A stretch of DNA of 44,414 bases, taken from the NCBI GenBank assembly GCA_035501615.1, contig DATJVY010000030.1, positions 1 to 44,414 of the forward strand, read 5' to 3'. Below are positions 18,372 through 26,923 of this stretch, one piece after another (within the stretch, counting starts at the first letter, position 1; the number at the start of each line of letters is the position of its first letter). The translations under genes and the position numbers were made by a program. The notes beneath the pieces are model-generated. The model was not told where the DNA came from and made no database searches. It saw only the letters and a program-made list of their open reading frames with translations. The stretch comes from RPRB01 sp035501615. Lineage in GTDB: Bacteria; Myxococcota; Myxococcia; Myxococcales; Myxococcaceae.

Positions 18372-18866
18372 GAGAAGCTGGACGTCCCGGCGGACGCCCT
18401 GCCCGAGTGGGAGGCGCATCTCGCCGAGCATCGAGCCGGCGTCCCGCTCCTCTCGAACCGGGTCGCCGCGGTCGACCTCGGGCCAGCAGCGCCCGGGATC
18501 GCCACGCTGGTCCCTAGGCTCGAGCCGGGCTCGCTTCCGGCGCCGCTCGCGGCCGAGCTGACCGCCCTCGGCGAGGCGGTGCGGGGAAGGTCGGGACTCC
18601 CGGCCGCCGTGGTGGACTGGCTCGCCGGCGACGAGTCGGAGGCCGTCCCCTCGCCCGGGCTCCTCCGCTTCCTCGGCTGGGCGGTTCTCGCCCGCTTCCT
18701 CCGTCCGGTGGTGGAGGCCTTCGGCCGGTGGCGGGACGAGGAGCGCTGGCTTCGGACGTTCTGCCCGACGTGTGGCTCGGCGCCGGCGATGGCGCAGATC
18801 GCCGACCGCGGGCTGAAGCGGATGGCCGCGTCGATGTTCGACCTGGGCCCGCTGGTCGCGCCGTGA
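18357..18866 (+). pseudogene. fdhE remnant: truncated formate dehydrogenase accessory protein
   Basis: The 169-codon frame has FdhE character: LPEWEAHLAEHRAGVPLLSN, then FLGWAVLARFLRPVVEAFG, then RWLRTFCPTCGSAPAMAQI. FdhE proteins are about 300 residues and hold several CxxC pairs that bind iron, used in maturing formate dehydrogenase. Here only one CxxC remains and the protein ends 27 residues later in an unrelated-looking tail. The N-terminus also abuts the fdhA break with no spacer. A deletion that removed the rest of fdhA and the beta and gamma subunit genes would explain it. It might still be translated from the GTG at 18357, but a working FdhE is unlikely. Confidence 0.65.
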
Positions 18867-19057
18867 AGGCAGGGGTCAGGGCACGCTGCTGAGCACGAAG
18901 GCGGGCGTGTACCGCGCAATGCTCCGCGCGCGCTCCTGCCCGCACACCCGCCGACAGCAGCCGCAGCGAGACGCCGGCCCGTCGCAGCCGACCCATCGAG
19001 CCGCGCTTGCGCCGGAGCGTACGATGATCGTCTCACCTGCAACGGAAGGTCGCGCCG

Positions 19058-21490
19058 ATGGCCGAAGGACTCGCCGAGAAGCTGGGAACCGATCTCGCAG
19101 GGCGCTACCGCTTCATCGGAGAGATCGGCCGCGGGGGAATGGCCAACGTCTACCTGACCGCGACCCGCGGAGCGCTCGGCGGGTTCCAGAAGCTGGTGGT
19201 CATCAAGCTGCTCCGCGCCGACCTGGCCGAGGAGCAGGAGTTCCGCGACATGTTCCTCGCCGAGGCCCGCCTCGCCGCGCGCCTCAACCATCCTCACGTC
19301 GTCCAGACCTACGACGTGGGGGAGGACGACGGGCGCTACTACCTGGCGATGGAGTACGTCGACGGCCAGACCCTTGAGAGCGTGCGCCGCGCGGCGGACT
19401 CGAGCCGCTTCTTCCCGCCGCGGATGCAGCTCCAGGTCCTGCTCCACGTGCTGGCTGGACTGCACTACGCCCACGAGCTCGCCGACTACGACGGCAAGCC
19501 TCTCAACGTCGTGCACCGCGACGTCACGCCGAGCAACATCCTCCTCGGCTACGACGGGCGGGTGAAGCTGGTGGACTTCGGGGTGGCCAAGGCCCTCGAC
19601 TCGGGCACCCAGACGCGTGCCGGGGTGGTGAAGGGCAAGACCGGGTACATGGCACCCGAGGCTTTCACCGACAGCGGTCACGTCGACCGCCGCGCGGACG
19701 TCTACTCGGTGGGCGTGCTCCTCTGGGAGACGCTGGTGGGCCGCCGGATGTGGAAGCACCTCGGCTCGACCGATCGGCTCCAGAAAGCGATCGAGGGCGA
19801 GATCGAGCCCCTCCGTCCGCTGGTCCCGGACCTCCCGCCCAGCCTGGAACAGATCTGCATGAAGGCGCTGCAGCACCGCCCGGAGGATCGCCAGGCGACG
19901 GCTGCCGAGCTCCAGGCCGAGATCGAGGGATACCTGGAGAGGCATCCCCCGCGAGTCAGCGACCGGGACATCGGTCACGCCCTGGCCGAGGCCTTCGCCG
20001 ACGAGCGGACGCAGATCCGCAGCGTCATCGAGCACCAGCTCAAGAACCAGGGTGAGGTGAAGACCCTGCCCGACCTCACTCCCCAGGGCTCGCGTCTGGT
20101 GACCGGCTTCGGCTCGAGCGTGAGCCACTTCCGGCTCGACGCCGCCCCGAAGAAGAAGGCGAAGGCGTCGCCGCAGCTGCCCATCGGCGCGGGGGTGCTG
20201 GTCATCGCCTTGGCCCTCGGTGCAGGTCTGGCGTGGCTCGCCCGGGGAGGGCCGTCGCGGGCGGTCTCGGCGCCCCCTCCGGCCCAGGCCGCCGCGGCTG
20301 CCTCGGCATCGAGTCAGGTCCGGGGCGTGACCGACCGGGAGATCCTGATGGGGATGAGCGCCGCCTTCTCCGGCCCGTCCCAGCAGCTCGGGACCCGGAT
20401 GAAGCTCGGCATCGAGACCGGATTCGCCGAGGTGAACGAGGCAGGGGGCATCGCCGGGCGGCAGATCCGTCTCGTGGCGCTCGACGACGGTTACGAGGGG
20501 AACAAGGCGCTGGAGAACATGGCCGAGCTGCTGGAGCAGCGGAAGGTGTTCGGCGTCATCGGCAACGTGGGGACCCCCACCGCCCAGCAGGCCGTGCCCT
20601 ACGCGGTGAAGAACCGCACGCTCTTCTTCGGCGCCTTCACCGGCGCCGGCCTGCTCCGGAAGGACCCTCCCGACCGGCACGTCTTCAACTACCGCGCCAG
20701 CTACCAGGACGAGACGGCGAAGATGATCCACTACCTCCTGGACGTGAAGCGCATCGATCCGCACCGGATCGTCGTCTTCGCCCAGCACGACGCCTACGGC
20801 GACGCCGGCTACGACGGGGCGGCGAAGATGCTCCGCCGGGCGGGCCACTCCGACGTCGAGCTGCTCCGGGTGAACTACGAGCGGAACACCGTGGACGTGG
20901 AGGGCGCGGTCCGGACGCTGGTGAAGTACGACGCGGAGACCCGCAGCGTCCGCCAGCGCAACGGGCAGGAGACCTCGTACCAGAAGCACCCGGTCGAAGC
21001 GGTGATCATGGTCTCCAGCTACAAGGCCGCCACCCGCTTCATCCAGAAGATGCGCGACGCGGGGCTGACGCCGCTCTTCCTCAACGTCTCCTTCGTGGGG
21101 AGCAATGCGCTGGCCGAGGGGCTCACCGAGCTGGGCCCGAAGTACGCCCAGGGAGTCATCGTCACCCAGGTGGTGCCGCACTACGAGTCGGACGCCACCG
21201 GCGTGCTCCGCTACCGCGAGGCGCTGCGGAAGTACCACCCCGACCAGCACCCGGACTTCATCTCGCTCGAGGGCTACGTGGTCGCGCAGCTCTTCGCCGA
21301 GGGCCTCCGCCGGGCCGGCCGTGACCTGGACACCGAGAAGCTCGTCGATGCGCTCGAGTCGATCCACGACTACGACCCGGGGATCGGCTCGGTGATGAGC
21401 TTCGGGATGTCCGAGCACCAGGCCTCGCACAAGGTCTGGGGCACGGTGATGGACGAGAAGGGCCAGTTCCGAACGCTCGACATGGAGTGA
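19058..21490 (+). CDS. Ser/Thr protein kinase fused to periplasmic binding (LivJ-like) domain
   Basis: The 810-residue product joins two complete domains. Residues 17-295 are a Hanks-type kinase: glycine loop GEIGRGGMANVY (21-32), Lys50, catalytic HRD 153-155 in HRDVTPSN, DFG 173-175, APE 199-201. All catalytic residues are present. A Lys-rich juxtamembrane stretch (365-370) leads to one membrane helix (about 375-395). An Ala/Pro linker follows, then residues 425-810 form a Peripla_BP_6/LivJ-type domain (REILMGMSAAFSGPSQQLG, GFAEVNEAGGIAGRQI, later VPHYESDATGVLRYREAL). The topology puts the kinase inside and the binding domain outside, so ligand binding may control phosphorylation. The ATG has GGAAGG upstream. 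No ABC transporter genes adjoin. The ligand and targets are unknown. Confidence 0.93.
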   Translation: MAEGLAEKLGTDLAGRYRFIGEIGRGGMANVYLTATRGALGGFQKLVVIKLLRADLAEEQEFRDMFLAEARLAARLNHPHVVQTYDVGEDDGRYYLAMEYVDGQTLESVRRAADSSRFFPPRMQLQVLLHVLAGLHYAHELADYDGKPLNVVHRDVTPSNILLGYDGRVKLVDFGVAKALDSGTQTRAGVVKGKTGYMAPEAFTDSGHVDRRADVYSVGVLLWETLVGRRMWKHLGSTDRLQKAIEGEIEPLRPLVPDLPPSLEQICMKALQHRPEDRQATAAELQAEIEGYLERHPPRVSDRDIGHALAEAFADERTQIRSVIEHQLKNQGEVKTLPDLTPQGSRLVTGFGSSVSHFRLDAAPKKKAKASPQLPIGAGVLVIALALGAGLAWLARGGPSRAVSAPPPAQAAAAASASSQVRGVTDREILMGMSAAFSGPSQQLGTRMKLGIETGFAEVNEAGGIAGRQIRLVALDDGYEGNKALENMAELLEQRKVFGVIGNVGTPTAQQAVPYAVKNRTLFFGAFTGAGLLRKDPPDRHVFNYRASYQDETAKMIHYLLDVKRIDPHRIVVFAQHDAYGDAGYDGAAKMLRRAGHSDVELLRVNYERNTVDVEGAVRTLVKYDAETRSVRQRNGQETSYQKHPVEAVIMVSSYKAATRFIQKMRDAGLTPLFLNVSFVGSNALAEGLTELGPKYAQGVIVTQVVPHYESDATGVLRYREALRKYHPDQHPDFISLEGYVVAQLFAEGLRRAGRDLDTEKLVDALESIHDYDPGIGSVMSFGMSEHQASHKVWGTVMDEKGQFRTLDME

Positions 21491-21554
21491 GCCAGAGCCG
21501 GCACTGGTCCTCGGCCGGGGCTCCCGCTAGGTTCCTGCCCCCGACGGAACAGCG

Positions 21555-21576
21555 GACCGGCCTCGCGACGCCGGTC
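21555..21576 (+). terminator. Hairpin between kinase and membrane protein genes
   Basis: GACCGGC and GCCGGTC form perfect 7-bp arms around an 8-base loop, 64 bases after the kinase stop and 14 bases before the next start. It could be a terminator for the kinase or a leader structure for the next gene. Confidence 0.35.
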
Positions 21577-21590
21577 GAACGGGAGAGGGA

Positions 21591-22085
21591 ATGAGCGGAC
21601 TCGAGATCCTGACCGCGGTGCACACGGCCATCAGCCTGATCGGGATCGTCTCGGGGCTGGTAGTGGTCCGGGGGATGCTCCGCGGACCGACGTCGCCGAG
21701 GTGGACCGCGCTCTTCCTGACCAGCACCGTCCTCACCAGCGTCACGGGGTACTTCTTCCCGTTCCACCGCCTCATGCCCTCGCACGTCGTGGGAGCGATC
21801 TCCCTCGTCGTGCTCGCGGTGGCGCTCTTCGCGCTCTACGGTCGGGAGGCGCAGGGCGGCTGGGCCCGGATCTGGGTCGCCTCGGCCGTCTTCGCGCTCT
21901 ACCTGAACGTCTTCGTCCTGGTGGCGCAGCTCTTCGCCAAGGTGCCGGCGCTCCGCGAGCTCGCGCCGACCCAGTCCGAGCCGCCGTTCGCGGTGGCGCA
22001 GCTGGTGGTGATGGCGGCCTTCCTCTGGCTCGGCGTCACCGCCGTCCGCCGGGCGCCCGGCGCCGCGGCTCGACCGGCGGTCTGA
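21591..22085 (+). CDS. Four-helix integral membrane protein, unknown function
   Basis: The 164-residue product is mostly hydrophobic, with about four predicted helices (near 8-28, 40-60, 66-83 and 92-115) and a last segment near 133-152. I recognise no motif beyond TGYFFPFHRLMPSHVVG in the second loop, where His and Phe residues cluster. A GGGAGAGGGA ribosome binding site lies just before the ATG. It follows the sensor kinase on the same strand after 100 bases, so a shared function is possible but not shown. Confidence 0.7.
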   Translation: MSGLEILTAVHTAISLIGIVSGLVVVRGMLRGPTSPRWTALFLTSTVLTSVTGYFFPFHRLMPSHVVGAISLVVLAVALFALYGREAQGGWARIWVASAVFALYLNVFVLVAQLFAKVPALRELAPTQSEPPFAVAQLVVMAAFLWLGVTAVRRAPGAAARPAV

Positions 22086-22100
22086 GCCCGGGCCCGGCCC

Positions 22101-22373
22101 TCACCAGCCGGTCGGACCGCCTCCGCCGCCGCCTCCTCCTCCGCCACCGGTGGAACCGCCGCCACCGCCGCCGCCCGTCGTCGTCCCGCCACCGCCGCTC
22201 GACCCGCCGGCCCCACCGGTCGCGCCGGTCCCGCCCGGCATCGGTCCGCCGTCGGGGAGAAGCTGCTGCTGGGCGCCGCCCGGAGCCCGGAGGTTGCCGT
22301 CCCCGCCGCACGCGGAGGTGGCCAGCGCTCCGGCGCCGACCACGAGAACTCGGAACAGACGACGCAGATGCAT
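22101..22373 (-). CDS. Small Gly-rich lipoprotein ending GGPTGW
   Basis: The 90-residue product begins MHLRRLFRVLVVGAG and has a lipobox ending ATSAC (Cys22). A short LLPDGG segment is followed by a low-complexity tail of Gly with some Ser and Thr, ending GGPTGW. Its start, its LLPDGG segment and its last six residues match the 64-residue lipoprotein at 25095-25289, so the two form a family. Function is unknown. It is divergent from the orphan permease gene and convergent with the membrane protein gene at 21591. The long open frame on this strand upstream of 22373 is a shadow of the permease gene. Confidence 0.7.
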   Translation of the reverse strand: MHLRRLFRVLVVGAGALATSACGGDGNLRAPGGAQQQLLPDGGPMPGGTGATGGAGGSSGGGGTTTGGGGGGGSTGGGGGGGGGGGPTGW

Positions 22374-22499
22374 GAGGCGCTCCCGGGCCTCACCTGGAAG
22401 AGGCCTGCCCTCGGGACACCCCGGCGGGGGACCGTTGCGCCGCTGGCGGCTCGCCGAGCGTGACACGCAGCCGGTGGCGATCGTGGCACGCTCCGGAGG

Positions 22500-24902
22500 G
22501 TGATCTCCCACCCCTTCCATGCGCTCACCGGGATCGCCGCCCGGATGTCGCGGCGACGCGGCTTCCTCGCGCTCACCATCGCCGTGCTCGGCCTCGGGCT
22601 CGGGGCGACCCTGACCGTGCTCGAGATCGCCGACGCGCTCTTCTGGCGTCCGCTCCCCTATCCGGGAGAGGACCGGCTGGTGTTCGCCTGGCAGACGGAC
22701 GCCCGGGGAACGCGCCTGACCGTCACGGGCGGGGACTTCCTCTCCTGGAAGGCCGGGGACGGGCCGTTCGAGTCGATGGCCGCGATGAGCGCCCGCGGCT
22801 TCAACCTCGCGACCGAGGGTGAGCCGGAGCGGGTGGAGGGTGCGCTCGTCTCGGCGGACTTCTTCGACGTGGTGGGGACGCGACCCCTCGTCGGCCGGCC
22901 GATCGAGCCCGGTCCGCCCGGGCCGCGCTCCGCCGTCCTCTCCGAATCGCTCTGGCGCCGCCGCTTCGGCGCGGACCCCGGGGTGGTGGGGCGCACGCTC
23001 TCGCTCGACGGCGAGCCGGTGGAGGTCGTCGGGGTGGTACCGGCCGCGTTCCGCCTTCCCGCGACGGCGCAGCTCTGGGTCTCCGCGCGGTCCCGGGTCC
23101 CGGAGCATCCGACCTACCCCATCGATCCCGAGACCGACCGGTCGCGACACTACCTCACCGTCGTCGCGCGCCTCCGTCCGGGCTGGAACCCGGGCTCGGC
23201 CGCGGCGGCCCTGTCCACCGTCCAGGCGCGGCTGGCGCGCGACTTCCCCGACGACGAGCGCGAGGTCTCCGGCGCGCAGCTCACCCCGTTCCGGGAGCAG
23301 CTCTTCGGCGCCGCCCGGCCCCAGGTCTCGGTGCTGCTCGCGGTGGCCGCCCTCCTGGGGTGCGTCGCCTGGGTCAACGCCGCGCACCTCTTCCTCATCC
23401 GCCGGACGCGCCGCGCCCACGAGCTGGCGGTGCGGGCCGCGCTGGGCGCCAGCCGCCGCGCTCTCTGGACCCTGTTCCTGCGCGAGGCCGCGCTGCTCGC
23501 CGTCACCGCGGGTGGCGTGGCGGTCGCCCTCGCCGCCTGGGCCGCGCCGCTCCTGGTCTCGGCGAGCCCGCAGGCGACCGGCTTCCCCGCGCCCGGGCTG
23601 TCCGGCCGGGTGCTCGTGCTGGCGGCGCTGCTGGTCGTGGCGGTGACGGTGTCGCTCACCGTCCTGGCCGGGCTCCAGCCGGTCCACACCACCGAGCAGA
23701 TCCAGGAGGGAGGACGCACCGGGACCGAGGGACGGGCCGCCCGGCGGCTGCGGACGGCGTTCCTCGCGTTCGAGGTGGTGCTCTCGCTCCTCCTCCTGCT
23801 CGGGACGGGGCTGCTGCTCCGGAGCTACCGGGCGGTGCAGGCGGTGGACCCGGGCTTCCGGGGGAGCGGGGTGCTCGCGGTGGACCTGCCCCTGGCCCGC
23901 CTCCGCCATCCCACCCCGGAGTCGCAGGCGCGCTTCGTGCTCGACGTGCTCCGCCGGCTCTCGAGCGACTCGCAGGTGGAGGCGGCGGGGTTCGTGTCCC
24001 GCCTGCCCCTCTCGGCCTCCAACACCATCGGATCGCTCGCGCTGCCCGGTCAGGAGGATCAGGGCTTCCCCTGCGACCTTCGGCTGGCCAGCCCGGGGTA
24101 CTTCGAGGCGCTCCGCATCCCGCTGCGGAGCGGCCGGCTCCTCGAGTCACGCGACGTCGAGGGCGGGCCGCCGGTGGCGATCATCAACGAGCTCGCCGCG
24201 CGGCGTGCCTTCGGCACGCGGAGCGCGATCGGCCAGCGGATCCTCGTCTGGGGCGAGCAGGTGCCGAGCGAGGTGGTCGGCGTGGTGGGCAACGTCCGCC
24301 ACACCGGTCTCGACGCCGAGCCCCGGCCCGAGGCGTGGCGGCCGGTGGGGGCGGTCGGCTGGGCGAACCTCTCGCTGGTCGTCCGTGGAAGGGTTCCCCC
24401 GGAGGCGCTGGTCGGTCCGGTCCGCACGGCGATCCACGCGGTGGACCCGGAGCAGCCGCTGGTCCGGCCCGAGCCGATGCTCGAGCGCGCCGAGGCCTCG
24501 CTCGCCGTCCGCCGCTTCATCCTCGAAGTGCTCTCGGCCGGTGCGGTGGTGGCGCTGCTCCTGGCGCTGGCCGGCATCTACGGGGTGACCGCCTACGGGG
24601 TCGCCCAGCGCACGCGCGAGCTGGGCGTCCGGCTGGCGCTGGGGGCGACGCCCCGCGGCCTGGTGCGGATGGTGACCCGGGAGACCGTCGCCGTGGTGTC
24701 GATGGGCTGCGTCGTCGGCCTGGTGGCAGGGGTGCTCCTCTCGCGCGTGGTGGCGGGCCTCCTCTTCGGCGTCTCGCGGGTCGACCCGGTGACCTTCCTC
24801 GGCTGGCCCGTGCTCCTGACCGCGGTCGCTGCGGCCGCCGCCTGGCTCGCGGCCCGTCGCGCCGCCTCGGTCGGACCGGCCGAGGCGCTCCGGCACGAGT
24901 AG
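22500..24902 (+). CDS. ADOP-type ABC permease (MacB/FtsX-like), orphan
   Basis: The 800-residue product has the layout of acidobacterial duplicated orphan permeases. It has an N-terminal helix and LFWRPLPYPGEDRL signature, a MacB periplasmic core domain (about 50-245), an FtsX block of three helices (about 265-385), a second periplasmic domain (about 430-640) and a second FtsX block (about 670-795, with YGVAQRTRELGVRLALGA). Such proteins normally act with an MacB-like ATPase; none is in the window. The start is GTG at 22500, but GGAGG abuts it, so the ATG at 22545 is an alternative. Two related small lipoproteins flank it, which may make a local envelope system. Confidence 0.88.
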   Translation: MISHPFHALTGIAARMSRRRGFLALTIAVLGLGLGATLTVLEIADALFWRPLPYPGEDRLVFAWQTDARGTRLTVTGGDFLSWKAGDGPFESMAAMSARGFNLATEGEPERVEGALVSADFFDVVGTRPLVGRPIEPGPPGPRSAVLSESLWRRRFGADPGVVGRTLSLDGEPVEVVGVVPAAFRLPATAQLWVSARSRVPEHPTYPIDPETDRSRHYLTVVARLRPGWNPGSAAAALSTVQARLARDFPDDEREVSGAQLTPFREQLFGAARPQVSVLLAVAALLGCVAWVNAAHLFLIRRTRRAHELAVRAALGASRRALWTLFLREAALLAVTAGGVAVALAAWAAPLLVSASPQATGFPAPGLSGRVLVLAALLVVAVTVSLTVLAGLQPVHTTEQIQEGGRTGTEGRAARRLRTAFLAFEVVLSLLLLLGTGLLLRSYRAVQAVDPGFRGSGVLAVDLPLARLRHPTPESQARFVLDVLRRLSSDSQVEAAGFVSRLPLSASNTIGSLALPGQEDQGFPCDLRLASPGYFEALRIPLRSGRLLESRDVEGGPPVAIINELAARRAFGTRSAIGQRILVWGEQVPSEVVGVVGNVRHTGLDAEPRPEAWRPVGAVGWANLSLVVRGRVPPEALVGPVRTAIHAVDPEQPLVRPEPMLERAEASLAVRRFILEVLSAGAVVALLLALAGIYGVTAYGVAQRTRELGVRLALGATPRGLVRMVTRETVAVVSMGCVVGLVAGVLLSRVVAGLLFGVSRVDPVTFLGWPVLLTAVAAAAAWLAARRAASVGPAEALRHE

Positions 24903-25094
24903 CCGCGGCTCCGCGTCCAGGTCGGGATCGACCGTCGGCCGGGCGATGGACGTCTCCCGCGGAATCTCGTCGGTCGCTCCACCGGTGTGGCCCGTGATTC
25001 ACCCCGCGTGCGCCGCGGGAGCCAGCGCCTGCAACGGAGCGGGGCTCGGGGGTCACATTTCTGGGCGCGGGCGGAGACGGAGGTCGAGGTCGCG

Positions 25095-25289
25095 ATGAGG
25101 ATCAAGAGGCTGTTCGGTGTCCTGGTGATCGGCGGAGCGAGCCTCGTCGGGCTCGTGCGGTGTGGCGGCAGCAACGAGCCGTCCCCCGCGCAGAACCTGA
25201 ACCCCGGGAACGTCCCACTCCTCCCCGACGGGGGGCTCCCGGACGGTGGTCACCTGCCGAATCCGGACGGCGGTCCGACGGGCTGGTAG
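25095..25289 (+). CDS. Small lipoprotein ending GGPTGW
   Basis: The 64-residue product begins MRIKRLFGVLVIGGASL and has a lipobox-like SLVGLVRC (Cys23, with Arg just before it, a weak fit). Then comes a Pro/Asp/Gly-rich tail with LLPDGG and PDGG repeats, ending DGGPTGW. It mirrors the lipoprotein at 22101-22373 at both ends. AGGTCGAGGT precedes the ATG. It lies 192 bases after the orphan permease on the same strand, and its stop touches the stop of the convergent serine dehydratase gene with no bases between. It probably sits in an envelope membrane; function is unknown. Confidence 0.7.
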   Translation: MRIKRLFGVLVIGGASLVGLVRCGGSNEPSPAQNLNPGNVPLLPDGGLPDGGHLPNPDGGPTGW

Positions 25290-26147
<858 letters not shown>

Positions 26148-26148
26148 C

Positions 26149-26820
26149 TCAGGAGCCCTCGTCCATCACCGGGGGGAGCATGCGCACCCAGTTCATCCCG
26201 TGGATCCGGGCGATCCACGCCAGCGCTTCCCTCGACAGGCTCGCGTCCAGCTCGAGGCACATCACCGCCTCGCCTCCGCGCCGGTCACGGTTGCTCGAGA
26301 GCGCGGCGATGTTCACCCGGTCGTCGGCCACCACCCGGGTCACCGTGGCGATGGCTCCGTAGAAGTCCTCGTGGCCGACCAGGAGCGTGTGGCGCGCGCC
26401 GCCGAAGTGCACCGGGACCCCATCGATCTCGATGATCTCCACCGCCCCGCCGCCGATGCTCGAGCCCACGACCGTCGTCTGCCGCCCCTCGCCCTCGAGG
26501 GCGATCCGCACCGAGTTGGGGTGTACGTTCCCGAGGTTCCCCTCGGACCAGCCGAGCGCCAGGCCGGCCCGTTCCGCCTCGGCCAGCGCATCCGGAAGTC
26601 GGCCATCGTCGGGCTTCATCCCCAGGAGCCCGGCAACCAGGGCGCGATCGGTGCCGTGACCGCGCCCCGTCTTGGCGAAGCTCCCGTGCAGGGTGATGGC
26701 TGCCTTCTCCGGGCGGGCGTCGAGGATGGACCGCGCCAGCAGGCCGATGCGGCACGCGCCGGCGGTATGGCTGCTGCTGGGGCCGATCATCACCGGGCCG
26801 ATCATGTCGAGGACGCTCAT
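26149..26820 (-). CDS. sdaAB: L-serine dehydratase, iron-sulfur-dependent, beta subunit
   Basis: The 223-residue product has the beta-subunit signature MSVLDMIGPVMIGPSSSHTAG at the start and a C-terminal ACT domain (about 150-223: GAIATVTRVVADDRVNIAALSSNRDRRGGEAVMCLELD), which in this family binds serine or regulates activity. The ATG at 26820 is chosen because the conserved sequence begins there; the open frame to 26904 adds Pro/Arg-rich sequence. It is the first gene of a coupled pair with sdaAA. It lies 103 bases downstream of the kinase-TPR gene on the same strand. Confidence 0.95.
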   Translation of the reverse strand: MSVLDMIGPVMIGPSSSHTAGACRIGLLARSILDARPEKAAITLHGSFAKTGRGHGTDRALVAGLLGMKPDDGRLPDALAEAERAGLALGWSEGNLGNVHPNSVRIALEGEGRQTTVVGSSIGGGAVEIIEIDGVPVHFGGARHTLLVGHEDFYGAIATVTRVVADDRVNIAALSSNRDRRGGEAVMCLELDASLSREALAWIARIHGMNWVRMLPPVMDEGS

Positions 26821-26923
26821 GGGAGAAGGCCTGACGCTGCCTTCTGCCAGACCCGGGGCCGGGGGCGCCAGTGCGGGGGAGCCGGGACGGCGCCGGTGGG
26901 ACACCGCGGTGCGGCGCCGCAGC

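Noticed and set aside
18357..18866. Intact short FdhE family member
   Set aside because: Only one CxxC pair remains and both ends are abnormal; a neighbouring fdhA remnant makes decay the simpler reading.
22101..22260. Gly-rich repeat region as a tandem DNA repeat or CRISPR-like array
   Set aside because: The repetition is a codon-level poly-Gly tail inside a lipoprotein gene, without regular units or spacers.
22101..23909. 602-residue minus-strand frame over the permease
   Set aside because: Only the last 90 residues (from 22373) have a lipoprotein signal; the rest is Arg/Gly-rich shadow of the permease gene.
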